From: Ornithinimicrobium pratense
GTDB lineage: Bacteria > Actinomycetota > Actinomycetes > Actinomycetales > Dermatophilaceae
DNA length: 64,000 nucleotides
NCBI RefSeq assembly: GCF_008843165.1
Contig: NZ_CP044427.1
Coordinates: forward strand, 3,472,001-3,536,000
Direction of reading: 5' to 3'
A program made the translations under genes and the position numbers. Position 1 is the stretch's first letter, and each line of letters starts with the position of its first letter. The notes below the pieces were generated by a model. The model did not search any database. It saw only the letters and a program-made list of their open reading frames with translations, and was not told where the DNA came from. Positions 1-7,367 of this stretch are shown in pieces.

Positions 1-306
1 GGCATGTACTACGGGCCGCGCAGCGCCCGCCAGGGCACACCGATGAAGACTGCCGCACAGAACCCCTCAGCTGGCACCGTCGGCACCGCGCAGCGCACCG
101 TCTCCAAAGGCGGGTACGTCGGCATTCTCGCCTGCAAGTTCTACGCCGGATACAAACGCCAAGGCGAGCAAGTGACGATCACCTGGGACGCCACCACCGT
201 GGCCATCAGCGACCCGGCTGGAAAGACGATCGCCACCTACGACAAGCCGACCCGTCGCCGCGGCTGGCACGGCCCCACCGAGAGGCGATCGTCCACGAAG
301 TCATGA
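1..306 (+). CDS. IS481-type transposase, C-terminal fragment (5' part outside the window)
   Basis: The frame is open from the left edge to a TGA at 304-306, so only about the last 100 residues are seen. They resemble the all-beta C-terminal domain of IS481-family (rve/DDE) transposases: a stretch of the form V-x-x-GGYVGILACKFYAGYKRQG, then ITWD, then a short tail with TYDKPTRRRGWHGP. The catalytic DDE core would lie upstream and is not visible. The nearby TGAGACA repeats and the IS256-type gene make this a mobile-element scar. Whether the complete element is functional cannot be judged from here. Confidence 0.6.
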   Translation, partial: GMYYGPRSARQGTPMKTAAQNPSAGTVGTAQRTVSKGGYVGILACKFYAGYKRQGEQVTITWDATTVAISDPAGKTIATYDKPTRRRGWHGPTERRSSTKS

Positions 307-362
307 GACACACCTGCGTCCACGATGTCCTGAGACACATCCGTGCACGATGAACTGAGACA
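304..362. repeat. Three spaced TGAGACA repeats next to transposase genes
   Basis: TGAGACA occurs at 304-310, 331-337 and 356-362. The first two are followed by similar stretches ending in CACGATG and GCACGATG. The first repeat overlaps the stop codon of the IS481-like fragment. Reiterated short motifs of this kind are typical of transposase-binding termini, so this is probably the right end of the IS481-like element, possibly abutting the left end of the IS256-like one. The exact IS ends are not resolved. Confidence 0.45.
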
Positions 363-1771
363 TCACATAGCGCTGCGCTCCTTCGATGATGGGGGTCAGG
401 CGGTGAGTGCGGGTAGTTGGTCAGCTCCGATCTCTGGGTTGGTGGTGGGCACGATGTTGAGGCGGCAGCGGGCCAGGACCTCGAGTCCGAGGTAGCGGCG
501 CCCTTCGGCCCATTCGTCGGTCTGCTCGGCAAGGACGGCGCCGACGAGGCGGACGATCGCGGCCCGGTTGGGGAAGATCCCGACGGCATCGGTACGGCGG
601 CGGATCTCCTTGTTGAGACGCTCCGCAGGGTTGTTGGACCAGATCTGGGTCCACACGTCCTTTGGGAAGGCGGTGAAGGCCAGGATGTCCTCACGCGCTT
701 CGCCGAGGTGCTCGGCCACGACGGGCAGCTTGTCGGTGACGTAGTCGATGAGCCGGTCGAACTGGGCGTGCACGGCGGGGGCGTCGGGCTGGTCGTACAC
801 CGAGTGCAGCATCGCCTTGACCGCTGGCCACATCGACTTCGGTGTCACGGACATCAGGTTGGCGGCGTAGTGGGTGCGGCAGCGTTGCCAGGACGTGCCG
901 GGCAGGTTCGCCGCGATCGCCTCGACCAGCCCGGCGTGCGCGTCGGAGGTCACCAGCCGCACGCCGGACAGGCCGCGGGCGACGAGGTCGGCGAAGAACT
1001 CGTTCCACGCCGTGCCTGTCTCTGCCGTGGCCACGCGCATCCCGAGGACCTCGCGGTGCCCATCGCCGTTGACGCCGGTCGCGAGCAGGACGACGGCGTT
1101 GATGACGCGCCCGCCCTCGCGGACCTTCATCGTGAGCGCGTCGGCGGCCACGAACGTGAACGGGCCGGCTTCGCCGAGAGGGCGGTGGCGGAAGTCCTCG
1201 ACGAGCTGGTCCAGGTCGGCGGCCATGCGGGAGACCTGGGACTTGGACAACGAGTCGATGCCGAGGGTCTTGACGAGCTTGTCCATCCGCCGGGTGGAGA
1301 CCCCGGCGAGGTAGCAGTCAGCCACGACGGTGATCAGCGCGGACTCCGCGCGTTTGCGCCGCTCGAGGAGCCACTCGGGGAAGTAGGTACCCTTGCGCAG
1401 CTTGGGGACCGCGACATCCAGGGTCCCGACCCGGGTGTCCAGGGGCCGGTGCCGGTAGCCGTTGCGCTGGGCGAGGCGGTCGGGGCTCGTACGTCCGTAC
1501 TCGGCGCCGACGACAGCATCGGCGTCCGCGGACAGCAGGGTGTTGATGATCGACTGCAGCAGGTGCCGCATCAGATCCGGGCTCGCCTCGGCCAGGGCTT
1601 CGCCGAGCAGGCCGGCAGGGTCGACAATGTGAGGTGCGGTCATCGTGTGACTCCGTTCGAGGGTGCTGTGAGAGGTTCACTCGAAGGATCACGCGGTGGC
1701 CGCGTCCTCGTCCGACGTACACGCCGAGGACGCTGTCGACGACCGCGCTACACCACTATGCGGGACTCAAC
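354..1771. mobile_element. IS256-family insertion sequence (ends approximate)
   Basis: The element holds one intact transposase gene and has the usual size for the family (about 1.3-1.5 kb). A candidate imperfect terminal inverted repeat pairs a TGAGAC...CATAG stretch at about 356-370 with a TGAGTC...CATAG stretch read on the minus strand from 1769 to 1756. The match is weak and no target-site duplication was identified, so the boundaries are only a suggestion. Confidence 0.4.
396..1643 (-). CDS. IS256-family (Mutator-type) transposase
   Basis: This 415-residue protein is full length for IS256 transposases and shows no internal stop or frameshift. It carries the RNase H-fold DDE triad: Asp168 in AADALTMKV, Asp234 in TSDAHAG and Glu341 in NNPAERLNKE, the last being the usual family signature. 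The N-terminal part has the NGYRHR and VPKLRKGTYFP stretches common in this family. It would act on the ends of its own element by cut-and-paste or copy-out transposition. It sits between an IS481-like remnant and a methyltransferase gene, antisense to both, so the left end of the window is a landing zone for mobile DNA. Because the frame is intact it may still be active. Confidence 0.93.
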   Translation of the reverse strand: MTAPHIVDPAGLLGEALAEASPDLMRHLLQSIINTLLSADADAVVGAEYGRTSPDRLAQRNGYRHRPLDTRVGTLDVAVPKLRKGTYFPEWLLERRKRAESALITVVADCYLAGVSTRRMDKLVKTLGIDSLSKSQVSRMAADLDQLVEDFRHRPLGEAGPFTFVAADALTMKVREGGRVINAVVLLATGVNGDGHREVLGMRVATAETGTAWNEFFADLVARGLSGVRLVTSDAHAGLVEAIAANLPGTSWQRCRTHYAANLMSVTPKSMWPAVKAMLHSVYDQPDAPAVHAQFDRLIDYVTDKLPVVAEHLGEAREDILAFTAFPKDVWTQIWSNNPAERLNKEIRRRTDAVGIFPNRAAIVRLVGAVLAEQTDEWAEGRRYLGLEVLARCRLNIVPTTNPEIGADQLPALTA

Positions 1772-1851
1772 TGAGCCCACAGCCCGGTCCTGCTCGGTGG
1801 GCGTCAATATTGGGTTGCCCCGGGCCGTGGTGGTCGCGAACTATCGGGTCC

Positions 1852-2649
1852 GTGACTGACGAGAACCAGGCCAACGAGTTCGACCACCCCTTATCCGCCG
1901 CAATCTACGACATGGCAGAGGGCTCGCGGGAGGACCTCGACCACTACGCCGCCATCGTTGAGGAACTCGGCGGCCGCTCGGTGGTCGACGTCGGCTGCGG
2001 CACTGGGGTGCTGGCGATCCTGCTGGCGGGCCGCGGGTATGCCGTCACCGGGGTGGACCCCGCCGGCGCCATGCTCGACGTGGCCCGTGCCAAGGCAGGT
2101 GCCGAGCAGGTCCGGTGGGTGCACGGGACCGCTGAAAGCCTGCCCGCACTCGTCCAGGACACGAGCTCCTCCGGCGGTCAGGAGACCAACCGACGCGGCG
2201 GGCATCAGACCGATCTGCCCGCCGACCTGGCCGTGATGACCGGCAACGTCGCCCAGGTCTTCCTCACCGACGAGGAATGGCTCGGCACGCTGCGTGCAAT
2301 CCACGACGTGCTTGTCCCCGGCGGGCACCTGGTCTTCGAGACCCGCATCCCCCAGCGTCGCGCCTGGGAGGAGTGGGCGCGGTGGGGCTCCTCGGCCTAC
2401 CACGTCGAGGGCGTGGGAGAGGTGCGGGACACCTTTGAGCTGGTCCGCGTGGAGGAGCCCTACGTCACCTTCCGCTCCGACAACACGCTGCCTGACGGCA
2501 CGGTCGTGCCCAGCGAGTCGACGCTGGTCTTCCGGTCGATGACCGACCTGGAGCGGACCCTCGACGCGGCCGGCTTCACCATCCGGGACGTCCGCGACGC
2601 CCCGGACCGCCCGGACCGGGAGTGGGTCGTGCTCGCCCAGCGATCGTGA
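1852..2649 (+). CDS. Class I SAM-dependent methyltransferase
   Basis: The 265-residue protein has the Rossmann-fold SAM motif I VVDVGCGTG at residues 44-52, followed by an acidic end of beta-2 (GVDP) and a C-terminal PGGHLVFETR stretch typical of small-molecule methyltransferases. Residues of the form QETNRRGGHQTDLPADL interrupt the fold between motifs I and II as a hydrophilic insert. The GTG start at 1852 gives the usual N-terminus with IYDMAEG ahead of motif I; its ribosome-binding site is weak. An in-frame start further upstream would run back into the IS region and is unlikely. The substrate cannot be told from sequence. It is an isolated gene between the IS elements and dnaB, so lateral acquisition is plausible. 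Confidence 0.85.
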   Translation: MTDENQANEFDHPLSAAIYDMAEGSREDLDHYAAIVEELGGRSVVDVGCGTGVLAILLAGRGYAVTGVDPAGAMLDVARAKAGAEQVRWVHGTAESLPALVQDTSSSGGQETNRRGGHQTDLPADLAVMTGNVAQVFLTDEEWLGTLRAIHDVLVPGGHLVFETRIPQRRAWEEWARWGSSAYHVEGVGEVRDTFELVRVEEPYVTFRSDNTLPDGTVVPSESTLVFRSMTDLERTLDAAGFTIRDVRDAPDRPDREWVVLAQRS

Positions 2650-2738
2650 CAGGCTGACCCTCGAATGTCCCGCTCGCAGCGGTGTGGACTGACCGCAACG
2701 GAGCTCTGGCGACGAACGATATCGAGAGAACTGAAAAT

Positions 2739-2768
2739 TGGGTCAATGCATAGCGTGCCATTGACCCA
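2739..2768. promoter_or_regulatory. Perfect 10-bp inverted repeat, possible operator
   Basis: TGGGTCAATG at 2739-2748 is repeated in inverted form as CATTGACCCA at 2759-2768, with a 10-nt spacer. It sits in a locally A+T-richer stretch just upstream of, or overlapping, the start of the decayed gene at 2746-3176. Arm length and spacing suit a dimeric repressor such as a MarR- or TetR-type regulator. No T-run follows, which argues against a terminator. Confidence 0.4.
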
Positions 2769-3176
2769 TAGAAGTGATGATCGACGTGATCCGGCGTTCA
2801 CTGCGGCGCCCTGGTGCCTGTCCAGCGGGGCCAGTCGGTTGCTGCTCGCCCCCGACGTCGAGACCGCGATGTCTGCACGCGAGGGGCGGCACCCCGACGC
2901 CCTGCTGCGCGGAGGGGGACGAAGATCTGGCGGCTGGCCGAGTACCTGGCCAAGCTCGTAGCTGCCGGCCGTGACGTCCGGATCGACCCAGAGCCGTACC
3001 TGGACCGCGCCCGGCAGTCCGATGCCGCGCAGGCGTGCCTGGAGCGCGGGGGCGACCCACGATACCCAGGCGTGGACCCAGAGGACCTTGACCGCTGCCT
3101 GGACCTTGACGCCTTCGACCGGGCCCTGCGTGCCACCCCGAGTGACGACGACCTGCTCGTCGTGACCCCCTGCTGA
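2746..3176 (+). pseudogene. Unrecognised gene, probably frameshifted
   Basis: Codon usage with strongly G/C third positions is seen in one frame up to about 2910 (reading LLLAPDVETAMSAREG) and in a different frame from about 2920 to the TGA at 3176 (reading KIWRLAEYLAKLVAAGRD). The switch falls in a G-run near 2906-2920, which suggests a single indel. Neither half matches a family I recognise. The C-terminal part is acidic and helical in character. The start is uncertain: an ATG at 2746 overlaps the inverted repeat. It could also be a short genuine ORF starting at GTG 2814. The rest of the 2650-3213 interval shows nothing else. Confidence 0.35.
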
Positions 3177-3213
3177 CGCCCGTGGTCAATTCGCTCGTCT
3201 TCCACCAAGCAGG

Positions 3214-5019
3214 TCAGAAGTTGCTGGCCATGTTGGTGAACTTGCTGTAGTGCCCCTGGAAGGCGACGACCACGGTGTCCGTCGGGCCGTTGCGGTGCTT
3301 GGCCACGATCACGTCGGCCTCGCCCTCCCGCGGGGATTCCCGCTCGTAGAGCGACTCGCGGTGCAGCAGGATCACGACGTCCGCGTCCTGCTCGATCGAA
3401 CCACTTTCACGTAGGTCGCTCATCTGCGGCTTCTTGTCGGTGCGCTGCTCGGGACCACGGTTGAGCTGGGAGAGCGCGATAAGCGGCACCTCGAGCTCCT
3501 TGGCCAGGAGCTTGAGCGCACGGGAGAACTCGGCGACCTCCTGCTGGCGGGACTCGACCCGCTTGCCCGAGCTCATCAGCTGCAGGTAGTCGACGATGAC
3601 CAACTTCAGCCCGTGCTGCTGCTTGAGCCGGCGGCACTTGGCCCGGATCTCCATCAGCGACATGTTCGGGGAGTCGTCGATGAAGAGGGGTGCGTCGGTG
3701 ATCCGCCCCTGGGTCTCGGCCAGGCGGGTCCAGTCCCGATCGCGCATGGTGCCCTTGCGCATGTTCTGCAGCGGGATCTCCGACTCCGCCGAGAGCAGGC
3801 GCATGGTGATCTCGGTCCGGCTCATCTCCAGGCTGAAGACGACCGTCGGCATACCCGCCTTGATCGCCGCGGACCGGGCAATGTCCAGGGCGAAGGTCGA
3901 GTTGTGGGTGGGGATCATCGACCGGCCGGCCAGGTACAGGTGGTCGGCGTTCGACACCTGGATGCAGCGCACCGGCACCGTGGCCACCGGCCGCACCTCC
4001 ACGATGCTCCACGTCTGCTCGTCGAGTCCGCCCGCGCCCTGACCGCGCGCCACGGTCACCTCCGCGCTGCCCTGCCAACGCTCCCGCACGACGCTGGTCG
4101 TGACGACCTGCGGCTCGCCGTCGATCGACACCTGCCACAGGTGCTCCTCGTCCGCGACGATGACCGAGCCGTCGGAGAACTCCACCTCGAAGCAGGGCCG
4201 GTCGAGCAGGACCTCGGTCGCCGCGACCACGGTCGTCGGCCGACCGTCGGCGCCGAGCACCTCCTCACCGACCGCGACCTCCCCCATCGTGGTCCAGCCC
4301 TGCGGGGTGGGCAGCGGGGTGTCCAGGGCGAGCGCCTTGCCGACAGCCGGCCTGGCCGCCACGATGACCATCTGGCCAGGGTGCAGCCCGTTGGTGAGCT
4401 CGTCCAGGTCGGTGAACCCGGTCGGCACACCGGTCATCTCCCCCGTGGAACCAGCGGCGTGCTCAATCTCGTCCATCGTGGGCTCGATGAGCTGACCCAG
4501 CGGGCGGTAGTCGTCGCCGCCCCGCGTCTCGGCGACGGCATACACCTCCGCCTGGGCGGCGTTGACGATCTCCTCCACGTCACCGCCCGCGTAGCCGCTC
4601 TGCACGATGCGCGTGCCGGCGTCGACCAGACGACGCAGCACGGCACGCTCGGCGACGATCTCGGCGTAGAAGGAGGCATTGGCCGCGGTGGGCACCGAGG
4701 CGATGAGCTGGTGCAGGTATGCCGTGCCGCCCACCCGCTGCAGGTCGCCCCGCTTGGTCAGCTCATCGCCCACGGTGATGGCGTCGACCGGCTCCCCCCG
4801 GGCGTAGAGGTCGACACAGGCGGCGAAGATCGTCTCGTGGGCGGGGCGGTAGAAGTCCTGGGCGCGGACAATCTCGGAGCACTCGGCGATGGCGTCCTTG
4901 GACAGCATCATCGAGCCGAGCGCGCTCTGCTCGGCGGCGACGTCCTGGGGCGGCAACCGGTCCTCGGGTCCCCCACCGGTGTCCGGAGGCCCGTAGACCT
5001 CCATCTCGCTCAGCGCCAT
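3214..5019 (-). CDS. dnaB: Replicative DNA helicase DnaB, interrupted by an intein
   Basis: DnaB is the hexameric helicase that unwinds DNA at the replication fork. The precursor is 601 residues. Removing the 145-residue intein leaves a 456-residue protein, the usual DnaB length. The N-terminal primase-interaction domain begins with RLPPQDVAAEQSALG. The Walker A loop reads AARPAVGK, then the intein, then STFALD. DYLQLM (Walker B) and LSQLNRGPEQR follow in the C-terminal extein. I chose ATG 5019, which reads MALSEMEVYG and is preceded by GGGAGG. An in-frame start at 5346 would add about 109 residues unlike DnaB. The gene is usually next to rplI; here the Mrp operon, a MATE gene and hsp20 lie between. 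DnaA-box-like sites occur 140-215 bp upstream. Confidence 0.97.
   Translation of the reverse strand: MALSEMEVYGPPDTGGGPEDRLPPQDVAAEQSALGSMMLSKDAIAECSEIVRAQDFYRPAHETIFAACVDLYARGEPVDAITVGDELTKRGDLQRVGGTAYLHQLIASVPTAANASFYAEIVAERAVLRRLVDAGTRIVQSGYAGGDVEEIVNAAQAEVYAVAETRGGDDYRPLGQLIEPTMDEIEHAAGSTGEMTGVPTGFTDLDELTNGLHPGQMVIVAARPAVGKALALDTPLPTPQGWTTMGEVAVGEEVLGADGRPTTVVAATEVLLDRPCFEVEFSDGSVIVADEEHLWQVSIDGEPQVVTTSVVRERWQGSAEVTVARGQGAGGLDEQTWSIVEVRPVATVPVRCIQVSNADHLYLAGRSMIPTHNSTFALDIARSAAIKAGMPTVVFSLEMSRTEITMRLLSAESEIPLQNMRKGTMRDRDWTRLAETQGRITDAPLFIDDSPNMSLMEIRAKCRRLKQQHGLKLVIVDYLQLMSSGKRVESRQQEVAEFSRALKLLAKELEVPLIALSQLNRGPEQRTDKKPQMSDLRESGSIEQDADVVILLHRESLYERESPREGEADVIVAKHRNGPTDTVVVAFQGHYSKFTNMASNF
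3901..4335 (-). other. Class 3-type mini-intein within DnaB
   Basis: These 145 codons encode residues 229-373 of the DnaB precursor, placed exactly between Lys and Ser of the P-loop. The intein begins with Ala (ALALDTPLPTPQGWTTMG), not Cys or Ser, and ends IPTHN followed by Ser+1. It carries the class 3 signature: Trp67 in the block B stretch DEEHLW, Cys124 in block F (RCIQV) and Thr143 just before the terminal His144-Asn145. In class 3 inteins the block F cysteine makes the first branched intermediate, which replaces the missing N-terminal nucleophile. There is no LAGLIDADG or other homing-endonuclease domain and the length fits a mini-intein. Splicing competence is inferred from intact motifs and from the essential host gene. 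Confidence 0.93.
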
Positions 5020-5432
5020 GCGCCTCCCTCTCCATCCGATGACAGCCCCGATGACACCAGCGGCCACCGACAGACCCCGCCGGTGCGGGTCACGGCCGAT
5101 CCCGCACGCGGGCGGTCGCCCCACCGTAAGCCGTCCCGTGAGGGAGCGCACCATCCTCCTGTGGACCGGGTGTGGACACAGGGTGGACGACGCGCAGGGG
5201 TGCCTGGGGACAGATGTGGACATCCCTGTGGACAAGCCAGCAACTTCCGCCCCATCACTGCCCTGACCTGCGCATTCATCACTCACAGCCTGTGGAGGAA
5301 AAGTTCTCCCGGGCGTGTCGGCCAAGGCCGGTGGGAAGACTTGCACCCTTGATCGACGTTTGGCACTCTAGAGGTGAGAGTGCTAATCGAGCACTCCACC
5401 AGCCCCAGGCTCAAGTGAACAAGGAGGACCAG
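5020..5432. promoter_or_regulatory. Divergent dnaB/hsp20 intergenic region with DnaA-box-like cluster (5160-5235)
   Basis: This 413-bp gap between divergent dnaB and hsp20 must hold both promoters. Within 76 bp it has four TGTGGAC-type 9-mers: TGTGGACCG at 5160, TGTGGACAC at 5171, TGTGGACAT at 5215 and TGTGGACAA at 5227-5235. The last is the exact reverse complement of TTGTCCACA, the preferred DnaA box of high-G+C actinobacteria. The others differ at the last one or two bases. All have the same orientation. DnaA control of dnaB, or simple titration of DnaA, is inference. The CIRCE element lies at the hsp20 end. Confidence 0.5.
5360..5386 (+). promoter_or_regulatory. CIRCE operator (HrcA-binding) upstream of hsp20
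   Basis: The sequence is TTGGCACTC, nine nucleotides, then GAGTGCTAA. This matches the CIRCE consensus (TTAGCACTC-N9-GAGTGCTAA) except for one base in the left arm, with the exact 9-nt spacer. HrcA binds CIRCE and represses chaperone genes until heat stress. The site ends 46 bp before the hsp20 start codon, so hsp20 is very likely HrcA-regulated. hrcA itself is not in this window. Confidence 0.9.
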
Positions 5433-5912
5433 ATGATGAGCCGTTTCGACCCCTTCCGTGACATGGAGCGCTTGATGTCTGAGACGCTCCGCACCCCTGC
5501 CAGCTCGGCGATGCCGATGGACCTCTACCGCGCGGATGACTCCTTCGTCGCCAGGATCGACCTGCCGGGCGTGGACCCCGGCTCGATCGACGTCGACGTC
5601 GAGGAGCGCACCCTGACCATCCGGGCCGAGCGCCACGAGCAGGAGGACGTGGAGCAGTGGCTCTCGCACGAGCGCCCTTCCGGCACCTTTGCCCGCCAGC
5701 TCACCCTCGGTTACGGCGTGGCCCTGGACCGCATCGAGGCCGGCTACGAGGACGGCGTGCTGACGCTGACCATCCCGGTCGCCGAGGAGGCCAAGCCCCG
5801 CAAGATCCAGGTCGCGCACTCCGCCGGCGGCAACCGCCTGAACGGCACCAAGGACGTGCAGGGCGAGGTCACCTCGCGCAACGACCACGCGGAGACCGCG
5901 CAGGCCAGCTGA
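5433..5912 (+). CDS. Hsp20/alpha-crystallin family small heat shock protein
   Basis: The 159-residue protein is an ATP-independent holdase chaperone of the cytoplasm. Its alpha-crystallin domain begins around MDLYRADDSFVARIDLPGV, has the paired beta strands TLTIRAER and the RQLTLGYGV segment, and ends with the family signature GVLTLTIPVAE. A hydrophilic tail of about 30 residues follows. Start ATG ATG at 5433 has a strong AAGGAGG ribosome-binding site ending 5 nt before it. A near-consensus CIRCE operator precedes the gene, so heat-inducible control by HrcA is expected. It is transcribed alone: a hairpin follows at 5929-5954 and the next gene is an unrelated transporter. Confidence 0.95.
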   Translation: MMSRFDPFRDMERLMSETLRTPASSAMPMDLYRADDSFVARIDLPGVDPGSIDVDVEERTLTIRAERHEQEDVEQWLSHERPSGTFARQLTLGYGVALDRIEAGYEDGVLTLTIPVAEEAKPRKIQVAHSAGGNRLNGTKDVQGEVTSRNDHAETAQAS

Positions 5913-5928
5913 CGCCGGCCGGACCGCC

Positions 5929-5954
5929 CCACCGGGCCCACCCCGGCCCGGTGG
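5929..5954 (+). terminator. GC-rich hairpin after hsp20
   Basis: CCACCGGGCC at 5929-5938 pairs perfectly with GGCCCGGTGG at 5945-5954 across a 6-nt loop. It lies 17 nt after the hsp20 stop codon. There is no U-run, as is common for actinobacterial terminators. It ends 12 nt before the GTG start of the MATE gene, so it also sits in that gene's upstream region. Confidence 0.5.
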
Positions 5955-5966
5955 CAGAATCAGCCG

Positions 5967-7310
5967 GTGACCACCGACGACCAGAGATCTCCCGCGCCGA
6001 CCCCGGCGCGGGAGATCTTGCGTCTGGCCATCCCGGCCTTCCTGGCGCTGGTCGCGGAGCCCCTCTTCCTCCTCGCCGACTCCGCGATCATCGGCCACCT
6101 GGGCACGGCTGCCCTGGCCGGCCTCGGGGTGGCCAGCGCGGTGCTGCTGACCGCGGTCAACCTGTTCATCTTCCTGGCCTACGGCACGACCGCAGTGGTC
6201 TCCCGCAAGCTCGGCGCCGGGGACCACCGCGGCGCCATCAGCGCCGGCATCGACGGGCTGTGGCTGGCGCTGCTGCTCGGCGCCCTGGCTGCGCTGGCCA
6301 CGGCGGTCTGGGCCCAGCCCCTCCTCGAGCTCTTCGGAGCCAGCCCAGGGGTGACCAGCGAGGCAGTGACCTACCTGCGGTGGTCGGCGCTCGGCATACC
6401 GTGCATGCTCATCGTGCTCGCCGCGACCGGCGTGCTGCGCGGGCTGCAGGACACACGGACCCCGCTCATCGCCGCCGTGACCGGCTTTAGCGCCAACGCG
6501 GTGCTGTCCCTGGTGCTGGTGCACGTCGTCGGCTGGGGGATCGCCGGTGCGGCGATCGGCTCGGTGATCGCGCAGACCGGCATGGCGGTCTACCTGCTGC
6601 TCGTGGTCATCCGGGGAGCACGCCGCCTGGGCTCGGACCTGGCGCCCAGCGGGGCTGGGGTGCTCAAGGCGGCGCTGGGCGGCATACCGCTGCTGGTGCG
6701 CACGATCGCCCTGCGCGCCGCCCTGCTGCTCACCACCTGGCTCGCGGCCGGCCTCGGGGACGGCCCGCTGGCCGCCCACCAGGTGGCGATGACGGTCTGG
6801 GCGACACTGGCCTTCGCGCTCGACGCGCTGGCGATCGCCGCCCAGGCCCTCACCGGCAAGACGCTCGGCGCCGGGGACGTGCGCGGCACCCGGGAGACGA
6901 CCCAGCTGATGGTGCGGTGGTCCATCTGGTTCGGCGTGATCCTGGCCGCGCTCATCCTCATCCTGCACCGCGTCATCCCCCTGGGCTTCAGCCAGGACCC
7001 CGACGTACGGACCGCGCTGGCCGCTGCGCTCATCGTGGTGGCCATCGGTCAGCCGATCGCCGGGGTGGCCTTCATCCTGGACGGCGTCCTGATCGGTGCC
7101 GGGGACACCCGGTGGCTGGCCTGGGCTCAGACGCTCGCCACCCTCGCCTACGTCCCCATGGTGCTGGCGGTCTGGGCGTCCGGCGTCACCGGCGTCACCG
7201 GCCTGGTCTGGCTCTGGGTGGCCTTCAACGGCTTCATGCTCGTCCGGGCCCTGCTGCTGTGGGGTCGCGGTCAGGGCGATCGCTGGATGGTGGTCGGCGC
7301 CGAGCGCTGA
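5967..7310 (+). CDS. MATE family efflux transporter (DinF-like)
   Basis: This 447-residue polytopic membrane protein has about twelve hydrophobic segments in two homologous halves. The first helix region reads LRLAIPAFLALVAEPLFLLADSAIIGHLG, the usual opening of the DinF branch of MATE transporters. These antiport drugs or metabolites against Na+ or H+. The second half repeats the pattern around GLGDGPLAAHQVAMTVWA. The substrate is unknown. A CAGAAT box 7 nt before GTG 5967 suggests a leaderless mRNA. Codons 7-18 form a perfect 14-bp palindrome (5985-6018), described separately; a start after it cannot be excluded because conserved sequence begins at about residue 15. Confidence 0.92.
   Translation: MTTDDQRSPAPTPAREILRLAIPAFLALVAEPLFLLADSAIIGHLGTAALAGLGVASAVLLTAVNLFIFLAYGTTAVVSRKLGAGDHRGAISAGIDGLWLALLLGALAALATAVWAQPLLELFGASPGVTSEAVTYLRWSALGIPCMLIVLAATGVLRGLQDTRTPLIAAVTGFSANAVLSLVLVHVVGWGIAGAAIGSVIAQTGMAVYLLLVVIRGARRLGSDLAPSGAGVLKAALGGIPLLVRTIALRAALLLTTWLAAGLGDGPLAAHQVAMTVWATLAFALDALAIAAQALTGKTLGAGDVRGTRETTQLMVRWSIWFGVILAALILILHRVIPLGFSQDPDVRTALAAALIVVAIGQPIAGVAFILDGVLIGAGDTRWLAWAQTLATLAYVPMVLAVWASGVTGVTGLVWLWVAFNGFMLVRALLLWGRGQGDRWMVVGAER
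5985..6018 (+). promoter_or_regulatory. Perfect 14-bp inverted repeat at the 5' end of the MATE gene
   Basis: AGATCTCCCGCGCC at 5985-5998 is followed by a 6-nt loop and its exact reverse complement at 6005-6018. It lies inside the first 20 codons of the MATE gene. As RNA it would form a very stable stem close to the start codon and could limit translation. It could instead be a protein-binding palindrome, or part of the hsp20 termination region if the true MATE start is further downstream. Confidence 0.55.
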
Positions 7311-7367
7311 CCCCGTGCCCTGCCGTGCTCGGTATGGCGTGCCGGGCGCCCTCGCTGCGGTGGCAGG

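Noticed and set aside
304..362. CRISPR array
   Set aside because: Only three short imperfect repeats, with no spacer regularity and no cas genes; they belong to insertion-sequence ends.
5160..5235. Origin of replication
   Set aside because: Only four boxes, no AT-rich unwinding region and no dnaA or dnaN nearby. The rsmG-parA-parB order places oriC beyond the right edge.
5020..5346. N-terminal extension of DnaB by starting at 5346
   Set aside because: The extra 109 residues are unlike DnaB, overlap the hsp20 promoter area and the DnaA-box-like cluster, and ATG 5019 has a good ribosome-binding site.
3613..5352. Long plus-strand frame opposite dnaB
   Set aside because: It is antisense to the well-identified dnaB, with no family motif and no ribosome-binding site. 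The same holds for the long frames opposite the Mrp operon (12370-14235, 9006-10601).
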